Source: Clostridia bacterium
GTDB taxonomy: Bacteria > Bacillota > Clostridia > Christensenellales > Aristaeellaceae
Assembly (NCBI GenBank): GCA_017620115.1
Contig: JAFZRB010000045.1
Span: 1-19,452, forward strand
Reading direction: 5' to 3'
DNA: 19,452 nt
The notes under the pieces are model-generated. The model did no database searches, was not told the origin of the DNA, and saw only the letters and a list, made by a program, of their open reading frames with translations. The translations under genes were made by a program, and so were the position numbers. This document shows positions 1 through 6,556 of the stretch, piece after piece. Every line of letters starts with the position of its first letter. Position 1 is the stretch's first letter.

Positions 1-281
1 CCGATGGTAAAGGGATGGCCTTTGTGGCTGGCAGGTTTGGCGTAGGGGAACAGCGCCATCAGCGCGGCGGCGTTTTCATTGGTCAGAGGGCAGCGTTTGA
101 GGCCGTCCTGGCAGTCGCCGGCAAACTGTTCCGCCCCGGCTCCCGAGACCAGCAGTATCTTGCGGCCCGTATCGTCCCGCGCGATGGCGCACACGGTGCC
201 TTCGGCCTCATCAGGGGAATTGGGGTATACGTACATACCCTGCGCCGCGGCGCGTTTCATGAATTCATCTTTTATGCTCAT
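1..281 (-). CDS. Tagaturonate epimerase-like protein, partial (N-terminal 93 residues)
   Basis: The open frame runs leftward off the window edge, so only the N-terminal 93 residues are visible. The start is an ATG at 281 behind a strong GGAGGAGCT ribosome binding site at 287-295. The end of the visible part, with CPLTNENAAALMALFPYAKP and then a KGHPFTIG segment, resembles from memory the N-terminal part of the UxaE/tagaturonate epimerase family, where a GDRLG-type motif would follow; that motif lies outside the window. Members of that family epimerise keto-hexuronates such as tagaturonate and fructuronate. It lies 127 bases downstream of the M42 peptidase gene on the same strand, so it may be the third gene of the leftward operon. 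A role in hexuronate catabolism would suit the dehydratase operon across the divergent promoter. The family call is moderate because the catalytic part is not visible. Confidence 0.5.
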   Translation of the reverse strand, partial: MSIKDEFMKRAAAQGMYVYPNSPDEAEGTVCAIARDDTGRKILLVSGAGAEQFAGDCQDGLKRCPLTNENAAALMALFPYAKPASHKGHPFTI

Positions 282-408
282 TATAGCTCCTCCTGCTCAG
301 TTCATATTCGCCGCGGTGATACGGACGCGCCGCCGCGGCAATCGTTCATGGTGTGTCTTCCAAAACCCCGAAGCGCGTTTGCGCACGGAAACCCACTTCA
401 ACGCGCCG

Positions 409-1476
409 TCAGAATGAGCGAATGATATCCTCGTTCATCCGGCGGATGATCTCCGTCGCCAGCCGCACGCCGCTGCGGAAATCCGACAGGGAGGCGATGC
501 CGTAGTGGCTGTGGATATAGCGCACGGGCATTCCGATGACGATGCAGGGGATGCCCAGGCCTGAGAGGTGAATGGGCGCGCCGTTGGTGGCGCCGCCGGA
601 ACGCACGGCCTCCTGCGCCGGGATACCCAGCTCCTCCGCCAGATCCAGCGCCCAGCGCTGAAACCGGGGATTGGTGATCATGCGGGAGTCGATGTGGCGC
701 AGCATGGGCCCCTTGCGGAGGGCGGTCTGCGACAGCCAGGGCTCCACCCCCGTGTCGTCCGCGGGGGAGCCCTCAAACACGATGGCGATCTGGGGCTTCA
801 CGCGCCGCGCGGTGACGACGGCGCCGCGGCAGTTCATTTCCTCCTGGGAGGCCATCGCGCCCACCACGTCCACCGCCAGCGCTTCGTCGTTCAGCGCCGC
901 CAGGGTCGCCTGGATGGCGGCGCAGCCCAAGCGGTTGTCGAAGGCCTTGCCGATCATGATGTCGTGCTTCTCGTCGTATTCAAAGGTCACGTCCGGCGCG
1001 GCCGGCGCGGCGATCCGGATGCCATAGGCCTCCCGCGCTTCCTCCGGGCTGGACGCGCCCACGTCGATGGCCATTTCCTCCAGGGCGGGCATGCGGTTTT
1101 TCTCGGCGTCGGTCATGAAATGCGGCGGTTTGGCCGTGGTGATGCCGGAGATGAGGCTGCCGTCGCGGGCGCGCACCCTGACCTTATGGGCGGGGATGTT
1201 GCTGTTCACCCAGCTGCCCAGGGGCAGGAATTTCAGCGTGCCGTTGGGCCGGATGGCCTGCACCATGAAGCCCAGCTCGTCCGAATGGGCGTCCAGCTGG
1301 ATGATGGGCTTGCCGCCGGTGTTGGCTTTCCGGTAGATATACAGGTTTCTCAGGGAATCCTCCTCGATGCGGGCGTCCTGCGGGGCGTAGCGCCGGGCGA
1401 CGGCGAGCACGTCGTCCTCGAAGCCGGAGGGGCCGAACGCGTTGGAGAAGTCGGCGATCATTTGAAGCTCATTCAT
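409..1476 (-). CDS. M42 family metallopeptidase (glutamyl aminopeptidase / FrvX type)
   Basis: The 355-residue product has the usual length of M42 aminopeptidases, which are cytoplasmic, two-metal, self-compartmentalising enzymes that trim short peptides. Visible motifs are LDAHSDELGF with H64, D66 and E67, then KAFDNRLG with the bridging metal ligand D180, then SQEE with E212/E213 (general base and metal ligand), and the C-terminal HSHYG with H322/H324. The start ATG at 1476 follows a GTGAGGT ribosome binding site that overlaps the end of the creatininase gene; the gap between the two genes is only 9 bases, so they are very likely co-transcribed. Some M42 proteins sit in sugar operons (FrvX) with unclear substrates. 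Next to an amidohydrolase and sugar-acid enzymes, an amide or peptide conjugate is a possible substrate, but this is inference. Confidence 0.9.
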   Translation of the reverse strand: MNELQMIADFSNAFGPSGFEDDVLAVARRYAPQDARIEEDSLRNLYIYRKANTGGKPIIQLDAHSDELGFMVQAIRPNGTLKFLPLGSWVNSNIPAHKVRVRARDGSLISGITTAKPPHFMTDAEKNRMPALEEMAIDVGASSPEEAREAYGIRIAAPAAPDVTFEYDEKHDIMIGKAFDNRLGCAAIQATLAALNDEALAVDVVGAMASQEEMNCRGAVVTARRVKPQIAIVFEGSPADDTGVEPWLSQTALRKGPMLRHIDSRMITNPRFQRWALDLAEELGIPAQEAVRSGGATNGAPIHLSGLGIPCIVIGMPVRYIHSHYGIASLSDFRSGVRLATEIIRRMNEDIIRSF

Positions 1477-1485
1477 CGTTGTACC

Positions 1486-2253
1486 TCACTTTCTTCCGGG
1501 CAGCGGAGCGCGCCGGAACGCCTCCATAAAATCGGCGATGTAGCGGGCGCAGGCGTCCAGCATGTCGCGGCCCCAGGCCTCGGTGGCCCGGCTGGGGTGA
1601 TCGGGGCCGATCCAGCCGTTGTCGGAGATTTCCGTCACCGGCCGCACCATGGGAATCTCCACGCCCTTGTAGCGCACCGTTTTGAAGCCGGTGGATTCGA
1701 TCTCGTCGGAGACGGGCTTCAGGCGCATGTCCTCCACCTGGCTCCAGTCCACCAGGCCGGGATCCACGGCCAGCACGCCGGCGGTTTCCTCCGCGCCGCC
1801 GTGACCGCCCTTCCAGGCGGGGTTCAGATCCCAGGCCATGAGCCACCAGTTCATCTGCGCCAGCAGGCAGCCCTGCCGGGACAGTTCCAGCGCCACCCGA
1901 TCCAGCACGGGCACGTTGCCGCCGTGCCCGTTCAGCACCACGAACCGGCGCGCGCCGTGGGCCTTGTAGCCCTGCGTCAGCCTGGTGAACACCGCGTAGA
2001 GGGTATCCTGGCCCAGCGACACGGTGCCGGGATACTCGATCTGGCTGTCGCACGCGCCGAAGGGGATGATGGGGGCGATGGCCACGTCGGTCAGCGGCTC
2101 GATCAGCTCCAGCAGTTTTTGAGGGATCAGCGTATCGGTGCCCAGGGGCAGATGCTTTCCGTGGCATTCGATGCTTCCCACGGACAGCAGCACGATGTCG
2201 TTCTTTTCAAAGTAGTCCTTGGCCTGCGGCCAGGTCATGTTGGCCAGCCTCAT
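1486..2253 (-). CDS. Creatininase family amidohydrolase
   Basis: This 255-residue protein belongs to the creatininase family, metal-dependent cyclic-amide hydrolases that also include the mycofactocin peptidase MftE and formamide hydrolases of riboflavin-type pathways. Metal-site motifs are GSIECHGKHLPLGTD (E29, H31, D40), LNGHGGN (H110) and HGGAEET (E155), matching the E/H/D/H/E ligand set. The open frame extends upstream for another 111 codons, but the ATG at 2253 has GGGAGGA directly upstream, and the longer version would cross the promoter at 2309-2338 and the divergent gene's control region, so the shorter start is chosen. It is first in a leftward operon with the M42 peptidase. The substrate cannot be read from sequence; a lactam or amide of a sugar acid would suit the neighbours. 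Confidence 0.88.
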   Translation of the reverse strand: MRLANMTWPQAKDYFEKNDIVLLSVGSIECHGKHLPLGTDTLIPQKLLELIEPLTDVAIAPIIPFGACDSQIEYPGTVSLGQDTLYAVFTRLTQGYKAHGARRFVVLNGHGGNVPVLDRVALELSRQGCLLAQMNWWLMAWDLNPAWKGGHGGAEETAGVLAVDPGLVDWSQVEDMRLKPVSDEIESTGFKTVRYKGVEIPMVRPVTEISDNGWIGPDHPSRATEAWGRDMLDACARYIADFMEAFRRAPLPGRK

Positions 2254-2308
2254 GAGCTTTCCTCCCTTATGGCCTTCTATCGGCGCGCCCGCGCCTGTTT
2301 GCGGTATC

Positions 2309-2338
2309 ATTATAGCATAAAACGGGGGCGCTGAACAA
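2309..2338 (-). promoter_or_regulatory. Sigma-A promoter for the leftward creatininase/M42 operon
   Basis: On the minus strand TTGTTC (2338-2333) is followed by an 18-base spacer and a perfect TATAAT (2314-2309). The -10 is extended by TG one base upstream. It would give a leader of about 50 bases before the creatininase ATG at 2253. Together with the rightward promoter at 2397-2425 it forms a divergent control region where a shared regulator could act. No regulator gene is present in the window. Confidence 0.75.
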
Positions 2339-2396
2339 GTATGGATATGCCGGAATGCGGCTCGTTTTGCCCAATGATTTTTGACGGGATTGAGTA

Positions 2397-2425
2397 TTGA
2401 AAAAGATGTATAAATATCATATAAT
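2397..2425 (+). promoter_or_regulatory. Sigma-A promoter for the rightward dehydratase operon
   Basis: TTGAAA (2397-2402), a 17-base spacer and a perfect TATAAT (2420-2425) lie in an A+T-rich stretch that contrasts with the surrounding G+C-rich DNA. Transcription would start near 2432, leaving a leader of about 48 bases with a GAGGTGA ribosome binding site (2464-2470) before the ATG at 2480. A TTGACG at 2381-2386 is an alternative -35 but is too far from either -10 candidate. Confidence 0.8.
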
Positions 2426-2479
2426 AATGGCATGGCGGCCCGGCGGACGCCAATACGCGATTCGAGGTGAAGATACAAT

Positions 2480-3835
2480 ATGGATGAGATCATTTCCGGC
2501 AACGTCAATCGCAATTCCTGCCCAAGCGATCTGCGCATCACCGATATCCGCTTCACGGACGTGGTTGGCGCACCCATGCACTGCACGCTGATGAAAATCT
2601 ATACCAATCAGGGCATCGTTGGCCTGGGCGAGGTGCGCGACGCCTCCAACCGGGTGTTCGCGGAGATGCTCAAGAGCCGCCTGATCGGCGAAAATCCCTG
2701 TAATGTTGAGAAACTGTTCCGGCGCATCAAGCAGTTTGGCTATCACGCCCGGCAGGCCGGCGGCGTGTGCGCCGTGGAGGTGGCGCTGTGGGATCTGGCG
2801 GGCAAGGCGTACGGCGTGCCGGTCTACCAGATGCTGGGCGGCAAGTACCGCGACAGGATCCGCATCTACTGCGACACCGACGTATCCGGCAAGCACACCG
2901 GCGCCGACATGGGCCGCGCGCTGAAGGAGCGCATGGAAAAGGGCTTCACCTTCCTCAAGATGGATCTGGGCCTGGGCGAGCTGTTCGGCGAGCCGGGCAC
3001 CATCTGCGCGCCGCTGGGCCTCATCGAGGAGATGCACGAGGCCGGCCGCAGGGCCCGCGAGGCGAAAACCGTCGAGGAGAAGCGCTACTGGCGCAACCGC
3101 AGCTACGACTGCAACAACATCCCGCATCCTTTCACCGGCATTCACCTCACCGAAAAGGGCTTTGACATGCTCGAACAGTATGTGAAGGAAGTGCGCGACG
3201 TCATCGGCTACGAGATTCCGCTGGCCATCGACCACTTCGGCCACATCGGCGTGGAGGACTGCATAAAGCTCTGCCGCCGCATCGAGAAATACAACATCGC
3301 ATGGGCGGAGGACATGATTCCCTGGCAGTATACCGACCAGTACGTGCGCCTCTCGAACGCCACCACCATCCCGATCTGCACCGGCGAGGATATCTACCTG
3401 GCCGAGGGCTTCGAGCCGCTCCTGCAGGCGCGCGGCGTGTCGGTCATCCATCCGGATATCCTCTCCAGCGGCGGCATCCTGGAGAACAAGCGCATCGGCG
3501 ACCTGGCGCAGCGCCACGGCGTGGCCATGGCCGTGCACATGGCTGAGAGCCCGGTGTCGGCCTACGCCTGCGTGCACAGCGTGGCCGCCACGGAGAATTT
3601 CTACGTGCTGGAGAATCATTCCGTCGATGTGCCCTGGTGGAACGACATGACCCTCGGCACCCCCGCGCGGATCGTCGAGAACGGCTTCATCACCGTGCCG
3701 GATAAGCCCGGCCTCGGCGTGGACGACTACAACGACGAAGTGCTGCGCGAGCACCTCGATCCCAAATACCCCGTGATGTGGGCGGAGACCAGCCAGTGGG
3801 ACGACGTCTACTCGCACGACCGGCTTTGGAGCTGA
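2480..3835 (+). CDS. Enolase-superfamily acid-sugar dehydratase (mandelate racemase/muconate lactonizing family)
   Basis: The 451-residue product has an N-terminal capping domain (about 18-130) and a barrel domain. Predicted metal ligands are D251 (AIDHFGH), E277 (WAEDM) and E303 (CTGED), each 26 residues apart. A general-base dyad is D326 (HPDIL) with H353 (AVHMAE). The D326-H353 spacing of 27 is the arrangement I recall from L-rhamnonate dehydratase and other acid-sugar dehydratases. At the end of barrel strand 2 there is K160-M-D162 rather than the K-x-K of mandelate racemase. Residues about 165-225 form an extra segment before the DHFGH strand. Such enzymes remove water from an aldonic or uronic acid to give a 2-keto-3-deoxy acid. 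It is the first gene of an operon with two dehydrogenase-like proteins and an RraA-type aldolase. Substrate identity is unknown; the call to superfamily level is secure. Confidence 0.88.
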   Translation: MDEIISGNVNRNSCPSDLRITDIRFTDVVGAPMHCTLMKIYTNQGIVGLGEVRDASNRVFAEMLKSRLIGENPCNVEKLFRRIKQFGYHARQAGGVCAVEVALWDLAGKAYGVPVYQMLGGKYRDRIRIYCDTDVSGKHTGADMGRALKERMEKGFTFLKMDLGLGELFGEPGTICAPLGLIEEMHEAGRRAREAKTVEEKRYWRNRSYDCNNIPHPFTGIHLTEKGFDMLEQYVKEVRDVIGYEIPLAIDHFGHIGVEDCIKLCRRIEKYNIAWAEDMIPWQYTDQYVRLSNATTIPICTGEDIYLAEGFEPLLQARGVSVIHPDILSSGGILENKRIGDLAQRHGVAMAVHMAESPVSAYACVHSVAATENFYVLENHSVDVPWWNDMTLGTPARIVENGFITVPDKPGLGVDDYNDEVLREHLDPKYPVMWAETSQWDDVYSHDRLWS

Positions 3836-3841
3836 CGCGGC

Positions 3842-4558
3842 ATGGAGAAGAAGACCATCATCATCACAGACCTGCGCACGCAGGAGGCCCGCGACGCGCT
3901 GTCGTATTTCGCGGCGCAAGGCTGGGAGGCCGTCGCCGTGCCGGAGGATGTGCGCCTGTGGGACGAGGCGGCGCTGTCGGCCTTCGCCGCGGCGCATGAG
4001 GAAAGCCTGGCGGCGGTGATTCATCCCGCGCCGCCGCTCATCTCCTGCGGCTTTGAGGAAGCCGACGAGGACATGTTCGCGCGGGCCGGCAACGAGGGCG
4101 CCGTCGCGGCATGGTGCGTCACGAAGGTGTTCGGCGGCGTTTTCCGCGGAAAGGGCGACGGCGTTATCATCTATCTGAACAGCATTCACGCCGAAAAGCC
4201 CGTGGGCCGCGGGTTCCTGTTCAGCGCGAACTGCGCCGCGGTTCAGATGCTGCAGCGCGAAGCCAATCAGGACTACGGCCCGGACGGCGTGCGCACCTTT
4301 TTCGTGCAGCGCGGCGTCTCGCCGGACGACCCGGACGGCAGGAGCGACGTGTCCCCGCTGTATTACGGCGTGGATCTGCGCTATGCCAGCCGGCGCATGC
4401 CGGAGCGAGGCAGCCTCAACGAGCTGCTGGCCTTCCTGACGACGCCGGGGGCCGCGCCGCTCATGGGAGCCGACCTGCGCGCCGACGGCGGCATGACCAT
4501 GTACTACGGCCACCGTCGCAGAGTGGAAGGCAGGGATTACTTTGAACGGAAGAAGTGA
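3842..4558 (+). CDS. Catalytically degenerate short-chain dehydrogenase/reductase-like protein
   Basis: This 238-residue protein follows the short-chain dehydrogenase fold but appears inactive. The cofactor motif TGxxxGxG is absent: residues 9-16 read TDLRTQEA. The catalytic serine is kept (S114, in NSIHAEKP), but the position of the catalytic tyrosine is F127 and that of the lysine is C131 (FSANC). The S-to-Y and Y-to-K spacings of 13 and 4 are exactly those of the active neighbour (S144, Y157, K161), and both share the SIHA segment and a C-terminal GADLRADGG/TGDCIRIDRG-like strand. It starts 6 bases after the dehydratase stop, with GGAG near 3828, and overlaps the next gene by 17 bases. An inactive partner subunit of the following dehydrogenase is the likely role, as in the BbsC/BbsD enzyme of toluene degradation; this is inference. 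Confidence 0.8.
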   Translation: MEKKTIIITDLRTQEARDALSYFAAQGWEAVAVPEDVRLWDEAALSAFAAAHEESLAAVIHPAPPLISCGFEEADEDMFARAGNEGAVAAWCVTKVFGGVFRGKGDGVIIYLNSIHAEKPVGRGFLFSANCAAVQMLQREANQDYGPDGVRTFFVQRGVSPDDPDGRSDVSPLYYGVDLRYASRRMPERGSLNELLAFLTTPGAAPLMGADLRADGGMTMYYGHRRRVEGRDYFERKK

Positions 4559-5309
4559 GGATCGCGTCGCGCTGGTGACCGGCGGCGGCAAGGGCGTAGG
4601 CGCGGGCGTGGCGCGCGTGCTGTGCGGCGCGGGCATCCGCTGCTGCGTGAACTGCAACTCGAATCCCGCTATGGCGGAGGAAACCGTGGCGGCCATCCGG
4701 GCGGCGGGCGGCGAGGCGTTCGCGTATCAGGCAGACGTGTCCGATCCCGCGCAGGTGCGGGCCATGGTGGACGCGGTCGTCGAACGCTACGGGCGGCTGG
4801 ATATCCTGGTGAACAACGCCGCCATGCAGCCCAACAAATACATCGACGAATACGACGCGGCCGCGCTTCAGAGGCTGTGGAGCATCAACATCGGCGGCTA
4901 CTGGCGCTGCGCGAAGGCCGCCATCGGGCACCTGCGCCGGAGCCCCGCCGGACGCATCGTAAATATGTGCTCGATTCACGCCAACCGGCCGACCTGCTTC
5001 GACGCGGGCTATTCCATGACCAAGGGCGCCATCCGCATGTTTACACGCGAGCTGGCGCTGGAGCTGACCCGCGACGGCATCACCGTGAACGCCATCACCC
5101 TGGGCGGCTGCCGGATCGAGTTCAAGACCGGTCGGCCCAAATGGGATATGCAGACGCCGCTGGACGTGATCAATCCCGCGCTGCGCGGCGTGAACCGCCT
5201 GGTCGAACCGGCCGACGTGGGCGAGACCATCCTGTTCCTCTGCAGCGACAGGGCCGCGGCCATCACCGGCGACTGCATACGGATCGACAGGGGACTCGTG
5301 CTGGTATAA
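4542..5309 (+). CDS. Short-chain dehydrogenase/reductase, catalytically intact
   Basis: A 255-residue classical short-chain dehydrogenase. It has the cofactor-binding TGGGKGVG (13-20), NNAA (91-94), and the full catalytic set S144, Y157 and K161 (YSMTK). The start is a TTG at 4542 inside the end of the preceding gene (17-base overlap), because no in-frame ATG or GTG lies before the glycine-rich motif; the overlap suggests translational coupling. The family oxidises or reduces alcohols with NAD(P). Between a sugar-acid dehydratase and an RraA-type aldolase, a plausible reaction is oxidation of a 2-keto-3-deoxy acid to a 2,4-diketo-3-deoxy acid, as in non-phosphorylative L-fucose and L-rhamnose pathways. 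Substrate and cofactor preference are inferred only from context. Confidence 0.88.
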   Translation: MNGRSEDRVALVTGGGKGVGAGVARVLCGAGIRCCVNCNSNPAMAEETVAAIRAAGGEAFAYQADVSDPAQVRAMVDAVVERYGRLDILVNNAAMQPNKYIDEYDAAALQRLWSINIGGYWRCAKAAIGHLRRSPAGRIVNMCSIHANRPTCFDAGYSMTKGAIRMFTRELALELTRDGITVNAITLGGCRIEFKTGRPKWDMQTPLDVINPALRGVNRLVEPADVGETILFLCSDRAAAITGDCIRIDRGLVLV

Positions 5310-5338
5310 ACGCAGACGACAAGAAAAGGAGCGGTACT

Positions 5339-6250
5339 ATGTTTTTCAATGATCGCGAGACCATCATTCGCCTCACGCCGGAATGGAAGGGCGAGCGCCT
5401 GCCGGACGGCCGCCCGAAGGTGAGCGCGGACGTGCTCCGGCGCATGCGGAACATCACCTTTGAGGAAGCCTGGGGCCCGCTGTGGGGGCTGGGCTACCGC
5501 AACAACTGGGAATGCAATTTCAAGATGACCGCCGGGCGCAACGTGCTGGTGGGCCGCGCCGTCACGGCCGTTATGGTGCCGAAACGCCCCGACCTGGACG
5601 CGGCGCTGATGGACATCGGCAAGAACGAAGAGGGGCACAAGGGCTTCTACAACCAGTGGGTGATCGACAATCTGGTTGAGGACGACGTGGTGGTCGTCGA
5701 TCTGTACGACAAGATCTTCGAAGGCACCTATGTGGGCGGCAACCTTTCCACCGCCATCCGCACGCGCACGAAGAACGGCGGCGCGGTCATCTGGGGCGGC
5801 GTCAGGGACCTGCAGCAGATCGTGGAAATCGAGGGCCTGCAGATCTACTACCGCGGCGTCGATCCGACCGGCATCGGCAACTGCTCCATGACCAGCTACA
5901 ACGGCCCCTGCCGCATCGGGCAGGCCATCTGCATGCCGGGCGACGTGGTGCTGGGCACCATGAGCGGCGTGATATTCATTCCGCCGCAGCACGCCGAAAT
6001 GGTCGTCGAGCGCGCCGAGAAGAACCACGTGCGCGACATCTTCGGCTTCGACCGCCTCAAGAGCAAGACCTACACCACCGCCCAGATCGACACCGCCTGG
6101 ACGGCGCCCATGTGGGAGGATTTCGTGAACTGGTTCAACACCGATCCCCGCGCGGAGGAGTACCGCCACCTCTCCTGGGACAAGGAGCTGGAGGACGCGC
6201 GCGAGAAGGAAAAGGAGAAGAACGACGCCTCTTCGCAGGTGAGGCTGTGA
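5339..6250 (+). CDS. RraA / HMG-aldolase family protein with C-terminal extension
   Basis: A 303-residue protein whose middle part (about 68-225) matches the RraA fold: GGNLSTAIRTRTKNGGAV, then WGGVRD with R156-D157 at the aldolase active-site position, then MPGDVVLGTMSGVIFIP. RraA-like enzymes of the 4-hydroxy-4-methyl-2-oxoglutarate aldolase type cleave keto acids to pyruvate or decarboxylate oxaloacetate; true RraA is an RNase E regulator, which is not expected here. The family is usually about 160-230 residues, so this member has about 65 extra N-terminal and 75 extra C-terminal residues, the latter rich in W and charged residues. The frame stays open upstream into the previous gene, but AGGAG at 5326-5330 places the start at the ATG at 5339. 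It is the last gene of the operon and probably the cleavage step. Confidence 0.82.
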   Translation: MFFNDRETIIRLTPEWKGERLPDGRPKVSADVLRRMRNITFEEAWGPLWGLGYRNNWECNFKMTAGRNVLVGRAVTAVMVPKRPDLDAALMDIGKNEEGHKGFYNQWVIDNLVEDDVVVVDLYDKIFEGTYVGGNLSTAIRTRTKNGGAVIWGGVRDLQQIVEIEGLQIYYRGVDPTGIGNCSMTSYNGPCRIGQAICMPGDVVLGTMSGVIFIPPQHAEMVVERAEKNHVRDIFGFDRLKSKTYTTAQIDTAWTAPMWEDFVNWFNTDPRAEEYRHLSWDKELEDAREKEKEKNDASSQVRL

Positions 6251-6255
6251 TTCGC

Positions 6256-6287
6256 CGGGCGCCGTCGCTTGTGAGCGGCGGCGCCCG
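6256..6287 (+). terminator. Terminator-like hairpin after the RraA gene
   Basis: A G+C-rich inverted repeat with arms 6256-6268 and 6275-6287, 13 base pairs including one G-T pair and a 6-base loop, starts six bases after the stop codon. It is followed by GCGTCTTG, a weak T run, so it may terminate only partly or mainly protect the 3' end of the dehydratase operon message. Confidence 0.55.
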
Positions 6288-6429
6288 CGTCTTGCCACAG
6301 CGGGGCCATAATTGTAAAATATGACAGAAAAAGCGGCGGCGCTTTCGGCTAAAATTTCATTAAGAGCAATGGATGATGAGGACAAGGCGGAAAACCGCAA
6401 TGAATGACAGAAATGTGCGCGGGAATTGC

Positions 6430-6458
6430 TTGTACTTTAACATGCGCTATGATATACT
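6430..6458 (+). promoter_or_regulatory. Sigma-A promoter for the ABC transporter operon
   Basis: TTGTAC (6430-6435), a 17-base spacer and TATACT (6453-6458). Transcription would start near 6465, giving a leader of about 92 bases to the ATG at 6557. The 306-base gap between genes (6251-6556) also contains the hairpin after the RraA gene and a 10-base direct repeat ATGACAGAAA at 6321 and 6404, upstream of the promoter. I see no riboswitch or small gene in the rest of it. Confidence 0.7.
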
Positions 6459-6556
6459 ATTACAGGTTTTGAATGTGTAAAGAAGCGACGTATACAGTCG
6501 AAGGGGGAAGACGCGCCGCGTGCGCGCGCCCTGTTGTGGAAAGGTGGACTGTTCCC

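Noticed and set aside
300..346. A 15-codon minus-strand peptide frame between the M42 and epimerase-like genes
   Set aside because: No ribosome binding site, no family signal and too short to support.
370..386. Possible terminator after the M42 gene (short GCGC stem, minus strand)
   Set aside because: Only a 4-base-pair core and a broken T run; too weak to call.
568..2334. A 588-codon open frame on the plus strand
   Set aside because: Antisense to the M42 and creatininase genes, which have clear metal-site motifs.
2417..4696. A 759-codon open frame on the minus strand
   Set aside because: It is antisense to the dehydratase and dehydrogenase genes and arises from G+C-rich third positions. 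Its translation is rich in H, A, V and R with no recognisable motif, and it would cross the rightward promoter.
4622..5338. Upstream extension of the RraA frame
   Set aside because: The extension lies in another frame of the dehydrogenase gene and is arginine-rich nonsense; AGGAG and ATG at 5326-5341 mark the true start.
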